Shown here one piece after another: positions 1-8,197 of a DNA stretch of 50,182 nucleotides. The translations under genes and the position numbers were made by a program. Positions within the stretch are counted from its first letter, which is position 1. Every line of letters begins with the position of its first letter. Source of the DNA: JBELHO01 sp042091375. GTDB taxonomy: Bacteria > Pseudomonadota > Gammaproteobacteria > Enterobacterales > Alteromonadaceae. Below the pieces are notes generated by a model, which was not told the origin of the DNA, did no database searches, and saw only the letters and a program-made list of their open reading frames with translations. The stretch is taken from positions 1-50,182 of the forward strand of contig JBELHO010000022.1 in NCBI GenBank assembly GCA_042091375.1. The letters are read 5' to 3'.

Positions 1-43
1 CCTTTATTATTTTCGCTGTTGATATGATTATTTAGCATTAACC

Positions 44-1276
44 TTAGTTTTCATCTGTTGTCTGTAAGTGGTTTGCTATGGCTCTAAATAGCGCTAAGTG
101 TTTAGACTTCCATAAATGACGCTTGTCGGTATAGCGATGGTTGGCCGAGTTTTTAACTATAACAAGGTTTTGATCTGGGTCGATATATATATACTGACCG
201 TATATGCCCAATGCCATAAATTCATCTTCGGCAGCAACTGGGATCCACCACTGATAACCATAGCCAAATGTGCTTGAGGAATTGGCATTATCTGCGCCTG
301 GCATCAAATGTTGTGCATCTGGCGTTACTGAATCTATTACCCAAGACTCTGGAACAAGCTGTACACCATTCCAACGGCCTTTGTGCAGATATAAACGAGC
401 AAATTTGGCATAGTCTCTGAGGCTAACACTCAGGCAACAAAGCGCTGCTTCCATGCCTGTATTGTCGGTTACCCAAAAAGCTGGTTGCTCCATCCCCAGT
501 GGTTGCCAAATTTTTTCGTATAAGTAGTCACTTAACCGTCGCTTGGTTGCTTTACTTAGTACCATCCCCAGTACTTGGGTATCTATACTTACGTAATGGT
601 GGTAAGTGCCAGGAGGGCGATGTCGAGTCAATGAAGCGGTGAAATCAGCAAGCGATCTGCCCAATGCCATACTGCGACTGAAACGATTAATGTCGGAAAA
701 GAAGTCAGCATAATCTTCATTGAAAAACACCCCCGATGACATCTGCAACACATCTTTGATACGCACACCATCATATCCTGTACCTGTTAATTCAGGAACA
801 TAATCAGTAACACTTTGTTCTATACTGTCGATATAACCTTCTTCGATAGCAATACCAAACAAAGCAGAAACAAATGATTTTGCCATTGAAAACGAGGTAT
901 GAAGCTGCTCTGCATGGTTACCGAGAAAATAGTCTTCACTGATCACTTGATCGTTTTTGATCACTATAAAGCCAGTAGTGTTAGACTCAGCTAAGAATGC
1001 TTTTACTGGAACCTGTTGCTCGGCAAAAACAAAGTCGGCTGGTAAGGCTGACTCTGAGAAATTGGCCATTGCAAAGTAATAAGGTTTGCTGCTGGCCGGT
1101 ATTTCTGATGCTGGAAAAAGCCTATGCATGTTGAGAAAGTTACTGACAATTTTATCTTCATCGTACAAGGTCACTACTTGATATAGCCTTTTAAGTTCAG
1201 AAGTGAAGACCAGCGATATGAGTCCTACCAGCAACAGAGGCAACAGCCATAATAATTGTTTAACCTTGAACTTCAT
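44..1276 (-). CDS. Serine hydrolase, beta-lactamase / penicillin-binding-like family
   Basis: The protein has about 410 residues. It starts with one hydrophobic segment (about residues 6-25, LLWLLPLLLVGLISLVF) that should anchor it in the inner membrane or act as an uncleaved signal. The catalytic domain shows the SxxK motif SMAK at about residue 130, with the nucleophilic Ser and general-base Lys, followed by a YVS triad that fits the Y-x-N/S motif. The FGYGYQWW stretch near the C-terminus is typical of this class C beta-lactamase/esterase-like superfamily. There are two possible ATG starts 6 nt apart. I chose the inner one because a GAGG (complement of 1284-1287) lies 7 nt before it but only 1 nt before the outer one. 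The substrate cannot be read from sequence; it may be an esterase, a peptidase or an amidase. Its only neighbour in view is a long non-coding stretch. Confidence 0.85.
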   Translation of the reverse strand: MKFKVKQLLWLLPLLLVGLISLVFTSELKRLYQVVTLYDEDKIVSNFLNMHRLFPASEIPASSKPYYFAMANFSESALPADFVFAEQQVPVKAFLAESNTTGFIVIKNDQVISEDYFLGNHAEQLHTSFSMAKSFVSALFGIAIEEGYIDSIEQSVTDYVPELTGTGYDGVRIKDVLQMSSGVFFNEDYADFFSDINRFSRSMALGRSLADFTASLTRHRPPGTYHHYVSIDTQVLGMVLSKATKRRLSDYLYEKIWQPLGMEQPAFWVTDNTGMEAALCCLSVSLRDYAKFARLYLHKGRWNGVQLVPESWVIDSVTPDAQHLMPGADNANSSSTFGYGYQWWIPVAAEDEFMALGIYGQYIYIDPDQNLVIVKNSANHRYTDKRHLWKSKHLALFRAIANHLQTTDEN

Positions 1277-1414
1277 TGCCATACCTCAATGTGTTTTGTT
1301 CATTTTTACAACCAATCATACACTACCTTAAACTAATCGATAGATAGATAAAAGCCTGTTTAACTCTTGCCTTAGCGCTAAAAATGCAGATTAAAAACAA
1401 GCAATAAATAAGAT

Positions 1415-1576
1415 ACATAGATATGACACATAGATATGACACATANNNNNNNNNNNNNNNNNNNNNNNNNNNNNNNNNNNNNNNNNNNNNNNNNNNNNNN
1501 NNNNNNNNNNNNNNNNNNNNNNNNNNNNNNNNNNNNNNNNNNNNNACATAGATATGACACATAGATATGACACATA
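1415..1576. repeat. 13-bp minisatellite (ACATAGATATGAC) around a 100-N gap
   Basis: The unit ACATAGATATGAC occurs twice and then partially (ACATA) at 1415-1445. The same two-and-a-bit copies recur at 1546-1576, directly after the 100 Ns. The gap therefore lies inside a tandem array, and the true copy number is unknown. Either the two contig ends simply overlap by 31 nt, or a longer array was collapsed. It lies outside genes, just upstream of the serine hydrolase start. Confidence 0.9.
1446..1545. other. Assembly gap (100 N)
   Basis: Exactly 100 Ns, the usual placeholder for a scaffold join of unknown length. Both sides are the same 31 nt of tandem repeat, so the length is arbitrary. Confidence 0.97.
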
Positions 1577-1667
1577 AAAAAGATAATAAAATAATAAAAC
1601 AACAAAAGGTAAAATAAATGTTATTTTTATGTTGATTAAGGTGTTTTGTATATGCTACTTTGTGTTT

Positions 1668-1738
1668 GGATGTTCCCTAAAATAAAATCATGAAGTTATA
1701 TTGTCCTTGGTGCGGGTGCACCATGTATGGGAACATCC
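1668..1738. repeat. Nested inverted repeats
   Basis: The outer arms GGATGTTCCC (1668-1677) and GGGAACATCC (1729-1738) are a perfect 10-bp inverted repeat. Inside lies a second, tight hairpin, TGGTGC-GGGT-GCACCA, at about 1708-1723. These GC-rich arms stand out from very AT-rich surroundings. No T-tract directly follows, so this is not a standard terminator. It could be an RNA structure, a protein-binding palindrome or a remnant of a mobile repeat. Confidence 0.6.
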
Positions 1739-2171
1739 TCTTATTGTCACGTGCTTTTATTTTTATTTGTTTTATTTTTATGCGTTTTAATTTTTATATA
1801 AGGATCTATTTATATTGACTCTTGTGTAAAACATGTCTTAGTTAACTTCTTTGATATCCTGTGTATAGCGAATTGTTTATGTAAACAGCAAACCAAACAA
1901 ATTATCGACTTTATTTTACCCACTAATCAAATACTGATGATTGCGGTGTTTTCTATTGATCTTTGTTATATTGACGGATCAATGAAAAGAAAACTAATAG
2001 GTATTGATACGCTTATTAATAAATTTTGTTAAAAGTAAGCCATTAAAAATTATGGTTGAACAATATTTGTGTGGTTTTCAGGTTAGTTAGTTAAAACTTA
2101 GACAAGTTTAGACAAGTGTAAATAGGTTTTTCGATAATTTAGTAAAATTTAGCTTTAAATTGTAAATAAAT

Positions 2172-2200
2172 TTGACATAGTACGAACATGTTAGTAAAAC
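2172..2200 (+). promoter_or_regulatory. Candidate sigma-70 promoter for the TonB operon
   Basis: A perfect -35 TTGACA (2172-2177), a 17-nt spacer and TAAAAC as -10 (2195-2200, 4 of 6 matches). It would give a leader of about 270 nt before the first gene. A second TTGACA at 2340-2345 lacks a good -10. Confidence 0.4.
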
Positions 2201-2474
2201 ATATCTAGCAATATTTTGCGCTAGAAATAATCTTTGTGGATTTTATACACAACAAATTAATCACTTGTTTAAGTTATCTATAAAAACCATAAACTTACAA
2301 ACTATTTTGAAAAATAGTACGAGTTTTTAGTGTCTCAGGTTGACAGTTCACCTGTCGTCTGTGAATATTGCATGGTTTAATTCTAGAGAAATTAACACTA
2401 AAAATGGCAGATTATTAAGTTTGCGTTAACAATAAGATTTGTTATCTAAATTCAATATCAATTGGTTGGGAACT

Positions 2475-3254
2475 ATGTCCAAATTAAGTAAAAAAAGCCT
2501 TATCGCTTCGACGATCATTGGCTCAATAGCATTAACTGCAAGCACTTTTGCCGCTGCAGATGCATTAAAGGAATTACAAAAAGAAGAAGCTAAAACCTAC
2601 AAAGCTTCACAGAGATCACAAACTAAAATCGATAACATTTACGAGCAAACATTAGATATGCTTGGTGAATATCGCATTACAGTTGATGAAGCTGAAGTTT
2701 TATCTGATTACAATGACCATGTGCAGCGCATGGTTGATGATCAAAATGCCAGTATTAAATCACTCGAAGATCAAATTGCCGGTATTGATAAAACCAAGCA
2801 AGGTGTTGTTCCTCTTATGTACAAGATGATAGACACCCTTGAAAAGTTTGTTGAACTCGATGTGCCAATGAATATTGAGTCTCGTAAAGAACGCATTGCC
2901 GGTTTACAAACTGTGATGGGCGACTCAAACGTATCAGTTTCAGAGCAATTTCGTTTAGTACTCGAAGCTTACGAAATTGAAGCAAACTACGGCACAGTAT
3001 TCAGTGTTTATCAAGGTGAACTTGACCTAGGTAGTCAAAAGCTTACTGCCGATTTTGTGCATATGGGACGCATTGCTCTTGTTGCTCAGTCTTTAGACAT
3101 GAAAAATGCTTGGGTGTGGAACAACGGTTCACGTTCATGGGATAAGTTAGGAGATGAATACCTAAATCCAGTGACAGATGCTATACGCATGGCTCGCAAT
3201 CAAATTCCAAAAGACTTAACTAAATTACCCGTATTTGCCGCAGGAGCGAAATAA
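2475..3254 (+). CDS. DUF3450 family periplasmic protein of a TonB2-type system
   Basis: The protein has 259 residues. It begins with a cleavable-looking signal peptide (SLIASTIIGSIALTASTFAA, cut after about residue 25), followed by a charged, coiled-coil-like helical region (about residues 30-115) and a globular end. This matches the DUF3450 proteins that head the TtpC-ExbB-ExbD-TonB operons of vibrios and related genera. The start at 2475 was chosen over an upstream in-frame TTG because the signal peptide then begins normally (MSKLSKKSLIAS). Its stop shares one base with the start of ttpC (TAATG), so the two are translationally coupled. Its exact role is unknown; from location it probably works in the periplasm with the TtpC coiled coil. 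Confidence 0.85.
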   Translation: MSKLSKKSLIASTIIGSIALTASTFAAADALKELQKEEAKTYKASQRSQTKIDNIYEQTLDMLGEYRITVDEAEVLSDYNDHVQRMVDDQNASIKSLEDQIAGIDKTKQGVVPLMYKMIDTLEKFVELDVPMNIESRKERIAGLQTVMGDSNVSVSEQFRLVLEAYEIEANYGTVFSVYQGELDLGSQKLTADFVHMGRIALVAQSLDMKNAWVWNNGSRSWDKLGDEYLNPVTDAIRMARNQIPKDLTKLPVFAAGAK

Positions 3255-4603
3255 TGAAGAAAGCACTTAATTTTTTATTGCTTGCTGCTGCAATGACAGC
3301 AGGTATGACTTCATCAGCAAATGCTAATGAACTCAATGAACTATTAAAACAAGTCAAAGCAGACCGTATTTCGGTAGCAAAGCTTGATAAGAAGCGCGAA
3401 GCAGAATTCACCGCAGCCCGTGCTGACAAACAAGCCTTGTTAAACAAAGCTAAAAAGCAGCTAGCTAACGAACAAGCACGCAATAAGCGCTTGACCAAAG
3501 AATATGCAGCCAATGAAATTACTTTAGCGCAAAAAGAAGTCGAATTAGACAACGCTAAAGGTACTTTAGGTGAGATGTTTGGTGTAACACGTGCCGCAGC
3601 AGCTAATGCCTATGGGGCAATTGCTACATCTATTGTCAGTGCTGAATATCCTGGTCGAGGTGAAGCATTAGACGCGATTGCCAACGCTAAAGCTATTCCA
3701 GAATTAGAGCAACTTGAAGAGTTGTGGTTTGCTTTGCAAACAGAAATGACCCAATCAGGTGAAATTTCTCAATTCACTGGAGAAGTCACTAACCTAGATG
3801 GTACTAAATCTACCGAAACCATCACTCGTATAGGTACTTTTAACTTAGTATCTGAAAATGGTTACTTAACATATAACGATGAAGTTGCTCAAGTTCAGCC
3901 GCTGGCAAAACAACCAGCAGGCTATATTTCTGGAACAGCTTCTAGCTTTTTTGGTGAAACATCAGGCTATTCGCCTTTATATGTCGATCCATCACGTGGT
4001 GCTATTTTAACCTTGGAAACGCGTAAGAAAACCTTAATGCAGTTCTACCATCAAGGTGACAAAGTGGGTTATGCAATTACTATTCTATTGATTATCGGTT
4101 GTTTAATTGCCCTAGAGCGTTTCATTGTGTTAGGCAGCATGAACTCGAAAATCAAAGCTCAAACCAAGAATTTAGATCAACCAAACGAAAACAATCCATT
4201 AGGGCGTTTACTTAAGGTTTATCACGACAACAAAGCGGTTGATGCTGAAACTTTAGAGTTGAAGTTAGATGAGGCAATATTGCGCGAAACACCAAAAGTA
4301 GACCGCGGTATTAACTTGATCAAAATGTTTGCAGCTATTGCGCCATTGATGGGACTACTAGGTACGGTTATTGGTATGATCATGACCTTCCAAACCATTA
4401 TGTTATTTGGTACTGGCGATCCGAAAATCATGGCGGGTAACATTTCTTTAGCACTTGTTACTACTGCATTAGGTTTGATTTGTGCATTACCTCTTATTTT
4501 AATTCACAGTGTTGTGGCTGGTAAGAGCAAGTCAGTACTGCAAAAGCTAGACGAACAAAGTGCGGGCTTAATTGCTGAGATTGCTGAGAAGGAGTCTACA
4601 TAA
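3254..4603 (+). CDS. ttpC: TtpC-type ExbB-like proton channel with long periplasmic N-terminal domain
   Basis: The protein has 449 residues, about twice the size of a standard ExbB. It begins with a signal peptide (about residues 1-24). A long periplasmic coiled-coil region follows (about 25-115, rich in Lys, Glu, Ala and Gln), then a soluble domain and a MotA/TolQ/ExbB domain. The last has transmembrane segments at about 273-292 and two near 355-420, the usual three-helix layout. The family signature (IAPLMGLLGTVIGMIMTFQ) is clear. In Vibrio, TtpC is an extra component needed by the TonB2 system. It overlaps the next gene by one base (TAATG), and AAGGAG about 12 nt before that start serves as its ribosome binding site. 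Confidence 0.9.
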   Translation: MKKALNFLLLAAAMTAGMTSSANANELNELLKQVKADRISVAKLDKKREAEFTAARADKQALLNKAKKQLANEQARNKRLTKEYAANEITLAQKEVELDNAKGTLGEMFGVTRAAAANAYGAIATSIVSAEYPGRGEALDAIANAKAIPELEQLEELWFALQTEMTQSGEISQFTGEVTNLDGTKSTETITRIGTFNLVSENGYLTYNDEVAQVQPLAKQPAGYISGTASSFFGETSGYSPLYVDPSRGAILTLETRKKTLMQFYHQGDKVGYAITILLIIGCLIALERFIVLGSMNSKIKAQTKNLDQPNENNPLGRLLKVYHDNKAVDAETLELKLDEAILRETPKVDRGINLIKMFAAIAPLMGLLGTVIGMIMTFQTIMLFGTGDPKIMAGNISLALVTTALGLICALPLILIHSVVAGKSKSVLQKLDEQSAGLIAEIAEKEST

Positions 4604-5127
4604 TGTTATTCCTGATAGAGCTTTGGGAATCTGTCAGGGGTTTTATTGCGACAGGCGGCGACGTATTATACTTTGTTGCCTTTGCACTCTTTTTGATGTG
4701 GGTGTTGATGATGGAACGCTACGTGTTCTTAAACAAGCAATATCCTGCCATGCGCGATAAAATTATTTCACGCTGGGAAGCACGACAAGACACCACGTCT
4801 TGGTATGCTCATCGGATCAGAGAAACTTGGATTTCCGAGACAAATGAATCGCTTGAACGAAATATGATCACCATCAGAACTTTGGTCGCTATGTGTCCAT
4901 TAATCGGCTTGTTAGGTACGGTTACAGGCATGATAGGAGTGTTCGAAGTTATGGCACAACAAGGTACAGGTAACCCACGCTTAATGGCTTCGGGTATATC
5001 TATGGCAACAATACCTACTATGGCAGGTATGGTTGCGGCATTATCCGGGGTGTTTTTTAGTTCAAGACTAGACGCAAAAGTTAAATTAGCAAAGGCTAAA
5101 CTGGTCGACAGTTTACCTCATCACTAG
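4603..5127 (+). CDS. exbB: ExbB-type proton channel subunit
   Basis: The protein has 174 residues and three predicted membrane segments (about 18-38, 95-115 and 135-155). The MotA/TolQ/ExbB signature (CPLIGLLGTVTGMIGVFEVM) and the conserved GTGNPRLMASGIS loop are present. It is a short ExbB like ExbB2 of vibrios, without a periplasmic extension. It should form the pentameric inner-membrane channel with ExbD that uses the proton gradient to energise TonB. It lies between ttpC (1-nt overlap) and exbD (12-nt gap). Confidence 0.93.
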   Translation: MLFLIELWESVRGFIATGGDVLYFVAFALFLMWVLMMERYVFLNKQYPAMRDKIISRWEARQDTTSWYAHRIRETWISETNESLERNMITIRTLVAMCPLIGLLGTVTGMIGVFEVMAQQGTGNPRLMASGISMATIPTMAGMVAALSGVFFSSRLDAKVKLAKAKLVDSLPHH

Positions 5128-5139
5128 AGAGAAATTCGC

Positions 5140-5541
5140 ATGGCACGTAAACGTATTCGTGAAGACGAAGAAGCAGTGATTGATATGACGCCGATGCTCG
5201 ACATCGTGTTTATCATGCTGATATTCTTCATAGTTACCACTTCTTTTGTTAAAGAAGCAGGTATTGAAGTTAATAAACCTAAAGCAGCTAACCAATCTAA
5301 ACAAAAATCCGCTAATATTTTTATTGCGGTTAGAGATAACGGTGAAATTTGGTTAGATAAACGCCGTATCGATATAGAGCGTGTAGCGGCTAACATTGAA
5401 AAGATTTTGGCGGAGCAACCAACTGAAGTGGTGATTGTGCAAGCTGATAAAGATGCCAAACACGGTGTTGTTGTTAAGGTCATGGACGCAATCAAAGAAG
5501 CTGGTATCGATCGAATTTCTATCGCTGCAGCTAAGGGGTAG
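5140..5541 (+). CDS. exbD: ExbD biopolymer transport protein
   Basis: The protein has 133 residues: a short basic cytoplasmic tail, one transmembrane helix (about 21-40) and a periplasmic ExbD/TolR domain. The membrane Asp essential for proton passage is visible in DMTPMLDIVFIMLIFF (Asp21 here, equivalent to Asp25 of E. coli ExbD). The spacing of 12 nt from exbB and 4 nt to tonB indicates one transcript. Confidence 0.94.
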   Translation: MARKRIREDEEAVIDMTPMLDIVFIMLIFFIVTTSFVKEAGIEVNKPKAANQSKQKSANIFIAVRDNGEIWLDKRRIDIERVAANIEKILAEQPTEVVIVQADKDAKHGVVVKVMDAIKEAGIDRISIAAAKG

Positions 5542-5545
5542 TTAA

Positions 5546-6163
5546 ATGGTTCGCTTTTTAGTATCAATACTACTAGGCGCGGCAATTACTTTTGCACTAT
5601 TTTCATTTATGGCCTTCCTTGTTTCTAGCGGAGACAGAAATAAGGAAGAAGCCTTAGATAATATAGTAGTAGAAGTAAATACTACGCCACCTAAGTCATC
5701 GGCAGAGCAAAGACGACGTGTACCACCACCGCCGCCACCGCCACCTAAGACACCACCTAAGCCTCAAGCTCCAGAGCCTGAGTCTAATAATAATACCGGT
5801 GGTTTAACTTTTAATATGCCAGACGTGCAACTTTCTGGTGCTAATACCGGCATAACCGGACCAGGTGCAGGTTTTGGTCGAGATGGCGATGCTACACCTA
5901 TAGTGCGTATTGAACCTAAGTACCCGCCACAAGCAGCACGTGACGGTAAAGAGGGTTGGGTTAAATTGTCTTTCACTATCAATGAAATTGGTGGGGTTGA
6001 AGATGTGACTGTTATTGAAGCCAAACCAAAGCGTATATTCGACAAAGAAGCTCGTCGTGCTTTGCGCAAGTGGAAGTACAAACCTAAAGTCGTTGAAGGT
6101 AAGCCTATGCGCCAACCGGGTTTGACAGTGCAATTAGACTTTAAAATGGATGGAGGTTCATAA
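5546..6163 (+). CDS. tonB: TonB energy transducer
   Basis: The protein has 205 residues. It has an N-terminal membrane anchor (about residues 7-28) without a long cytoplasmic tail. A proline-rich periplasmic linker (about 54-78, with a run of eight prolines) and a C-terminal TonB domain follow. The YP motif (EPKYPPQAARDGKEGWVKL) and the ending RKWKYKP...G are typical. It carries energy from ExbB-ExbD to outer-membrane receptors for iron complexes, vitamin B12 and similar cargo. No TonB-dependent receptor lies in this window, so the substrate cannot be inferred. Its stop overlaps the next start by one base. Confidence 0.93.
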   Translation: MVRFLVSILLGAAITFALFSFMAFLVSSGDRNKEEALDNIVVEVNTTPPKSSAEQRRRVPPPPPPPPKTPPKPQAPEPESNNNTGGLTFNMPDVQLSGANTGITGPGAGFGRDGDATPIVRIEPKYPPQAARDGKEGWVKLSFTINEIGGVEDVTVIEAKPKRIFDKEARRALRKWKYKPKVVEGKPMRQPGLTVQLDFKMDGGS

Positions 6164-7419
6164 TGCGTAAGTTAATTACATCCTTGGTTTTATTCACCTC
6201 TGTAGCATTATTGCAATTACCGGCAGCAAATACTGTTGTGGCTGCCGATGCTGCGAAACAAGAGAAGAAAAAACGCAAAGTCTACTTGCCTGGGCCAAGT
6301 GTTGGTAAGAAAGTGACCAAAGCTTTTGAGGCTTACACAGCCGATGATCTTGACGGTGCATTAGCCATTCTGACAGACATAAAAGCCAAGAAAGAATATG
6401 ACAAAGTTTTTGTCAATTATTTTACTGGGCAGATGTATGCGCAAAAAGGTGATGCAGTTAAGTCGATTAATTATCTTGATAAAGCCCTAAAACCGGATAT
6501 GTTATCTGAAGCTGATCAGGGTAACGGCTTAAGGCTACTTGCTGATTTACAAATGCAAGAAAAGCAATACAAGAATGCAATCGCTAATTACAAAGCTTGG
6601 ATGGATTTTACTGGTAAATCAGAAGGTGCGGTATGGGTTAAAGTATCATCGGCATATTCTGAGTTGAACCAATACGCCAATGCCATTGCACCTGCTGATC
6701 AGGCAATTGTTGCATATGGTGACAAGCACAATCAGAACCCTTATTTACTCAAACTTCGCTCATACTTTGAACGAAAAATGTTTAATGAAAGTATTGAAGT
6801 ACTAGAAACCGCTGTACAATTATTTCCTGAAACTAAACAGTTTTGGATCCAGTTGGGCTCTTTTTATGCCATGGTAGAAAACTATCCTAAAAGTATGGCA
6901 ACATTAGAGTTGGCTTATAAACAAGGGTTTCTTGACAAAGAAAGTCAAATAAAAATGTTGTCAAGCTTATATGCACAAAGTGAAATGCATTTCAGATCGG
7001 CATTGTTGCTGGAAAAGTATATTAGTTCTGGTTTGGTAAAACGCGATGATCAAAATATTGCTACCCTTGCTAACACATGGCATGCCGCTAAGCACATTGA
7101 TAAAGCAGCTAAGTATTATGGTGAATTGGCGAAAATGACCAATGAATCAAAACACTATAGTAAACAAGGTACTTTATTAGCACAAGATGAGCAATTTAAG
7201 AAAGCTGTTGTTGCCTTAAACAAAGCTATTGAGTTAGGTGCTAAAAACAAGGGGAGATTATACATGGGCATTGTCGAATCTCATTTTTACCTTGGTCAGT
7301 ACAAGCAGGCTTATGCAGCAGTCAATCAAGCAATGAAGGATCCGAAAACCCGTAAAAGTGCTCGGGGTTGGAAAACTTTCATTAAAGATACAGCTAATCG
7401 CAAAGGCAAATCTATCTGA
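6163..7419 (+). CDS. Tetratricopeptide-repeat periplasmic protein closing the TonB operon
   Basis: The protein has 418 residues, with a signal peptide (about 1-28) and then a superhelix of TPR-like units from about residue 50 to 400 (repeated small-large-small residues, for example YFTGQMYAQKGDAVKSINYL). A TPR gene stands in the same last position in the Vibrio TonB2 operon. It is probably a periplasmic scaffold for the complex; its binding partner is not visible from sequence. An intrinsic terminator follows 28 nt after the stop. Confidence 0.85.
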   Translation: MRKLITSLVLFTSVALLQLPAANTVVAADAAKQEKKKRKVYLPGPSVGKKVTKAFEAYTADDLDGALAILTDIKAKKEYDKVFVNYFTGQMYAQKGDAVKSINYLDKALKPDMLSEADQGNGLRLLADLQMQEKQYKNAIANYKAWMDFTGKSEGAVWVKVSSAYSELNQYANAIAPADQAIVAYGDKHNQNPYLLKLRSYFERKMFNESIEVLETAVQLFPETKQFWIQLGSFYAMVENYPKSMATLELAYKQGFLDKESQIKMLSSLYAQSEMHFRSALLLEKYISSGLVKRDDQNIATLANTWHAAKHIDKAAKYYGELAKMTNESKHYSKQGTLLAQDEQFKKAVVALNKAIELGAKNKGRLYMGIVESHFYLGQYKQAYAAVNQAMKDPKTRKSARGWKTFIKDTANRKGKSI

Positions 7420-7446
7420 TTTATTAGCAATAAATTTTATATTAAA

Positions 7447-7475
7447 AACCAGCTTTCCAGCTGGTTTTTTTATTT
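7447..7475 (+). terminator. Intrinsic terminator of the TonB operon
   Basis: Perfect 8-bp stem AACCAGCT / AGCTGGTT with a TTCC loop (7447-7466), continued by a T-rich tail. Confidence 0.88.
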
Positions 7476-7596
7476 AGTCATTGATTTATTTATACGCTTA
7501 GCTTGTCAATAAAATGCAATAAAAATAAAACTATCAAAGTAGATCTTATTAGGCTAGAATCTGCGCCTTATTTTCAGGCTTACTAGGAATTTTTCG

Positions 7597-7719
7597 ATGT
7601 CTACTGATCAAAGCGTTAAAGAAACCAGCTCAAAGCGTCATCTTTTCATTGCTGTTATCGCTATGTTTGCCGCCCCCTTATTGCCAATGCTAATGGGCTG
7701 GTTAACTGTACTGGCTTAA
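7597..7719 (+). CDS. Small single-span membrane protein (40 aa), hypothetical
   Basis: An ATG-started ORF of 40 codons with a polar N-terminus (about residues 1-14, MSTDQSVKETSSKR) and one hydrophobic helix to the end (about 15-38, rich in Leu, Met, Ala and Pro). AGGA (about 7584-7587) sits 9 nt before the ATG, a usable ribosome binding site. It lies alone between the TonB operon terminator and a response regulator, about 37 nt upstream of the latter. I do not recognise it. Codon choice looks normal for the region. It may be a real microprotein or chance. Confidence 0.45.
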   Translation: MSTDQSVKETSSKRHLFIAVIAMFAAPLLPMLMGWLTVLA

Positions 7720-7756
7720 GTGCCTGGGTTAACAGTTTATTTAAAGATAAAGTTAT

Positions 7757-8140
7757 ATGCGTATTTTAGTTGTAGATGATAAGCCTGACGTATTGCGTCG
7801 TTTAACTCAATTACTGCAAATCAATGGTTACTTAGTTGACACCGCAGCTAATGGTTTAGATGCTTCTGAAAAAGCACAATCAACGCCTTTCGATTTATAC
7901 ATTATTGATCATTTAATGCCAGTGATGGATGGTCCAACGTTAGTGAAAAATTTGCACAACAAACAAAATGCCGGTTCCGCACCGGTAATATTGATGACAA
8001 CGCAAAGCTTATCAACTGTTCAATGTTTAGCTGAATTCCCGTTGTTTGCTGGCGTACTGGTAAAACCAATTGATGAAAAAAGTTTATACGCTGCAGTAGA
8101 TCAATTTTTACCTAAAAATAGTCTGAGACATGCACTATAA
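7757..8140 (+). CDS. Single-domain response regulator (CheY-like receiver)
   Basis: The protein has 127 residues and consists of one receiver domain with no output domain. The acidic pocket (Asp7, Asp8), phospho-acceptor Asp51 (YIIDHLMPVMDG), the switch Thr81/82 (LMTTQ) and Lys103 (VLVKPID) are all in place, so it should be phosphorylatable. No histidine kinase is nearby, so its partner is unknown. It may act by protein contact, as CheY does, or as a phosphate relay. Confidence 0.88.
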   Translation: MRILVVDDKPDVLRRLTQLLQINGYLVDTAANGLDASEKAQSTPFDLYIIDHLMPVMDGPTLVKNLHNKQNAGSAPVILMTTQSLSTVQCLAEFPLFAGVLVKPIDEKSLYAAVDQFLPKNSLRHAL

Positions 8141-8177
8141 AATTCTGTTAAATTGGATTATTCTGTAACTACAAACA

Positions 8178-8183
8178 TATAAT
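8178..8183 (+). promoter_or_regulatory. Candidate -10 element upstream of apt
   Basis: A perfect TATAAT, with a weak TTGGAT-like -35 19 nt upstream (8153-8158). The resulting leader would be very short (start codon at 8198). Confidence 0.35.
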
Positions 8184-8197
8184 CCATTTAAGAACCC

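Larger units (their letters stand above)
1277..2474. other. Long AT-rich non-coding interval
   Basis: About 1.2 kb without a convincing gene separates the leftward serine hydrolase from the rightward TonB operon. It holds a 13-bp tandem repeat with an assembly gap (1415-1576), a nested pair of inverted repeats (1668-1738), a 10-bp tandem TTAGACAAGT x2 (2098-2117) and at least one good promoter-like sequence (2172-2200). The rest is A/T-rich. It probably contains the control region of the TonB operon. Confidence 0.6.

Noticed and set aside
1323..1605. Three overlapping minus-strand reading frames through the first gap
   Set aside because: They consist of the translated 13-bp repeat and runs of unknown residues; they are open only because the repeat and the Ns contain no stop.
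2340..2368. TTGACA at 2340 as the main TonB operon promoter
   Set aside because: The -10 at the right distance (GAATAT) matches at only 3 of 6 positions; the pair at 2172-2200 is better.
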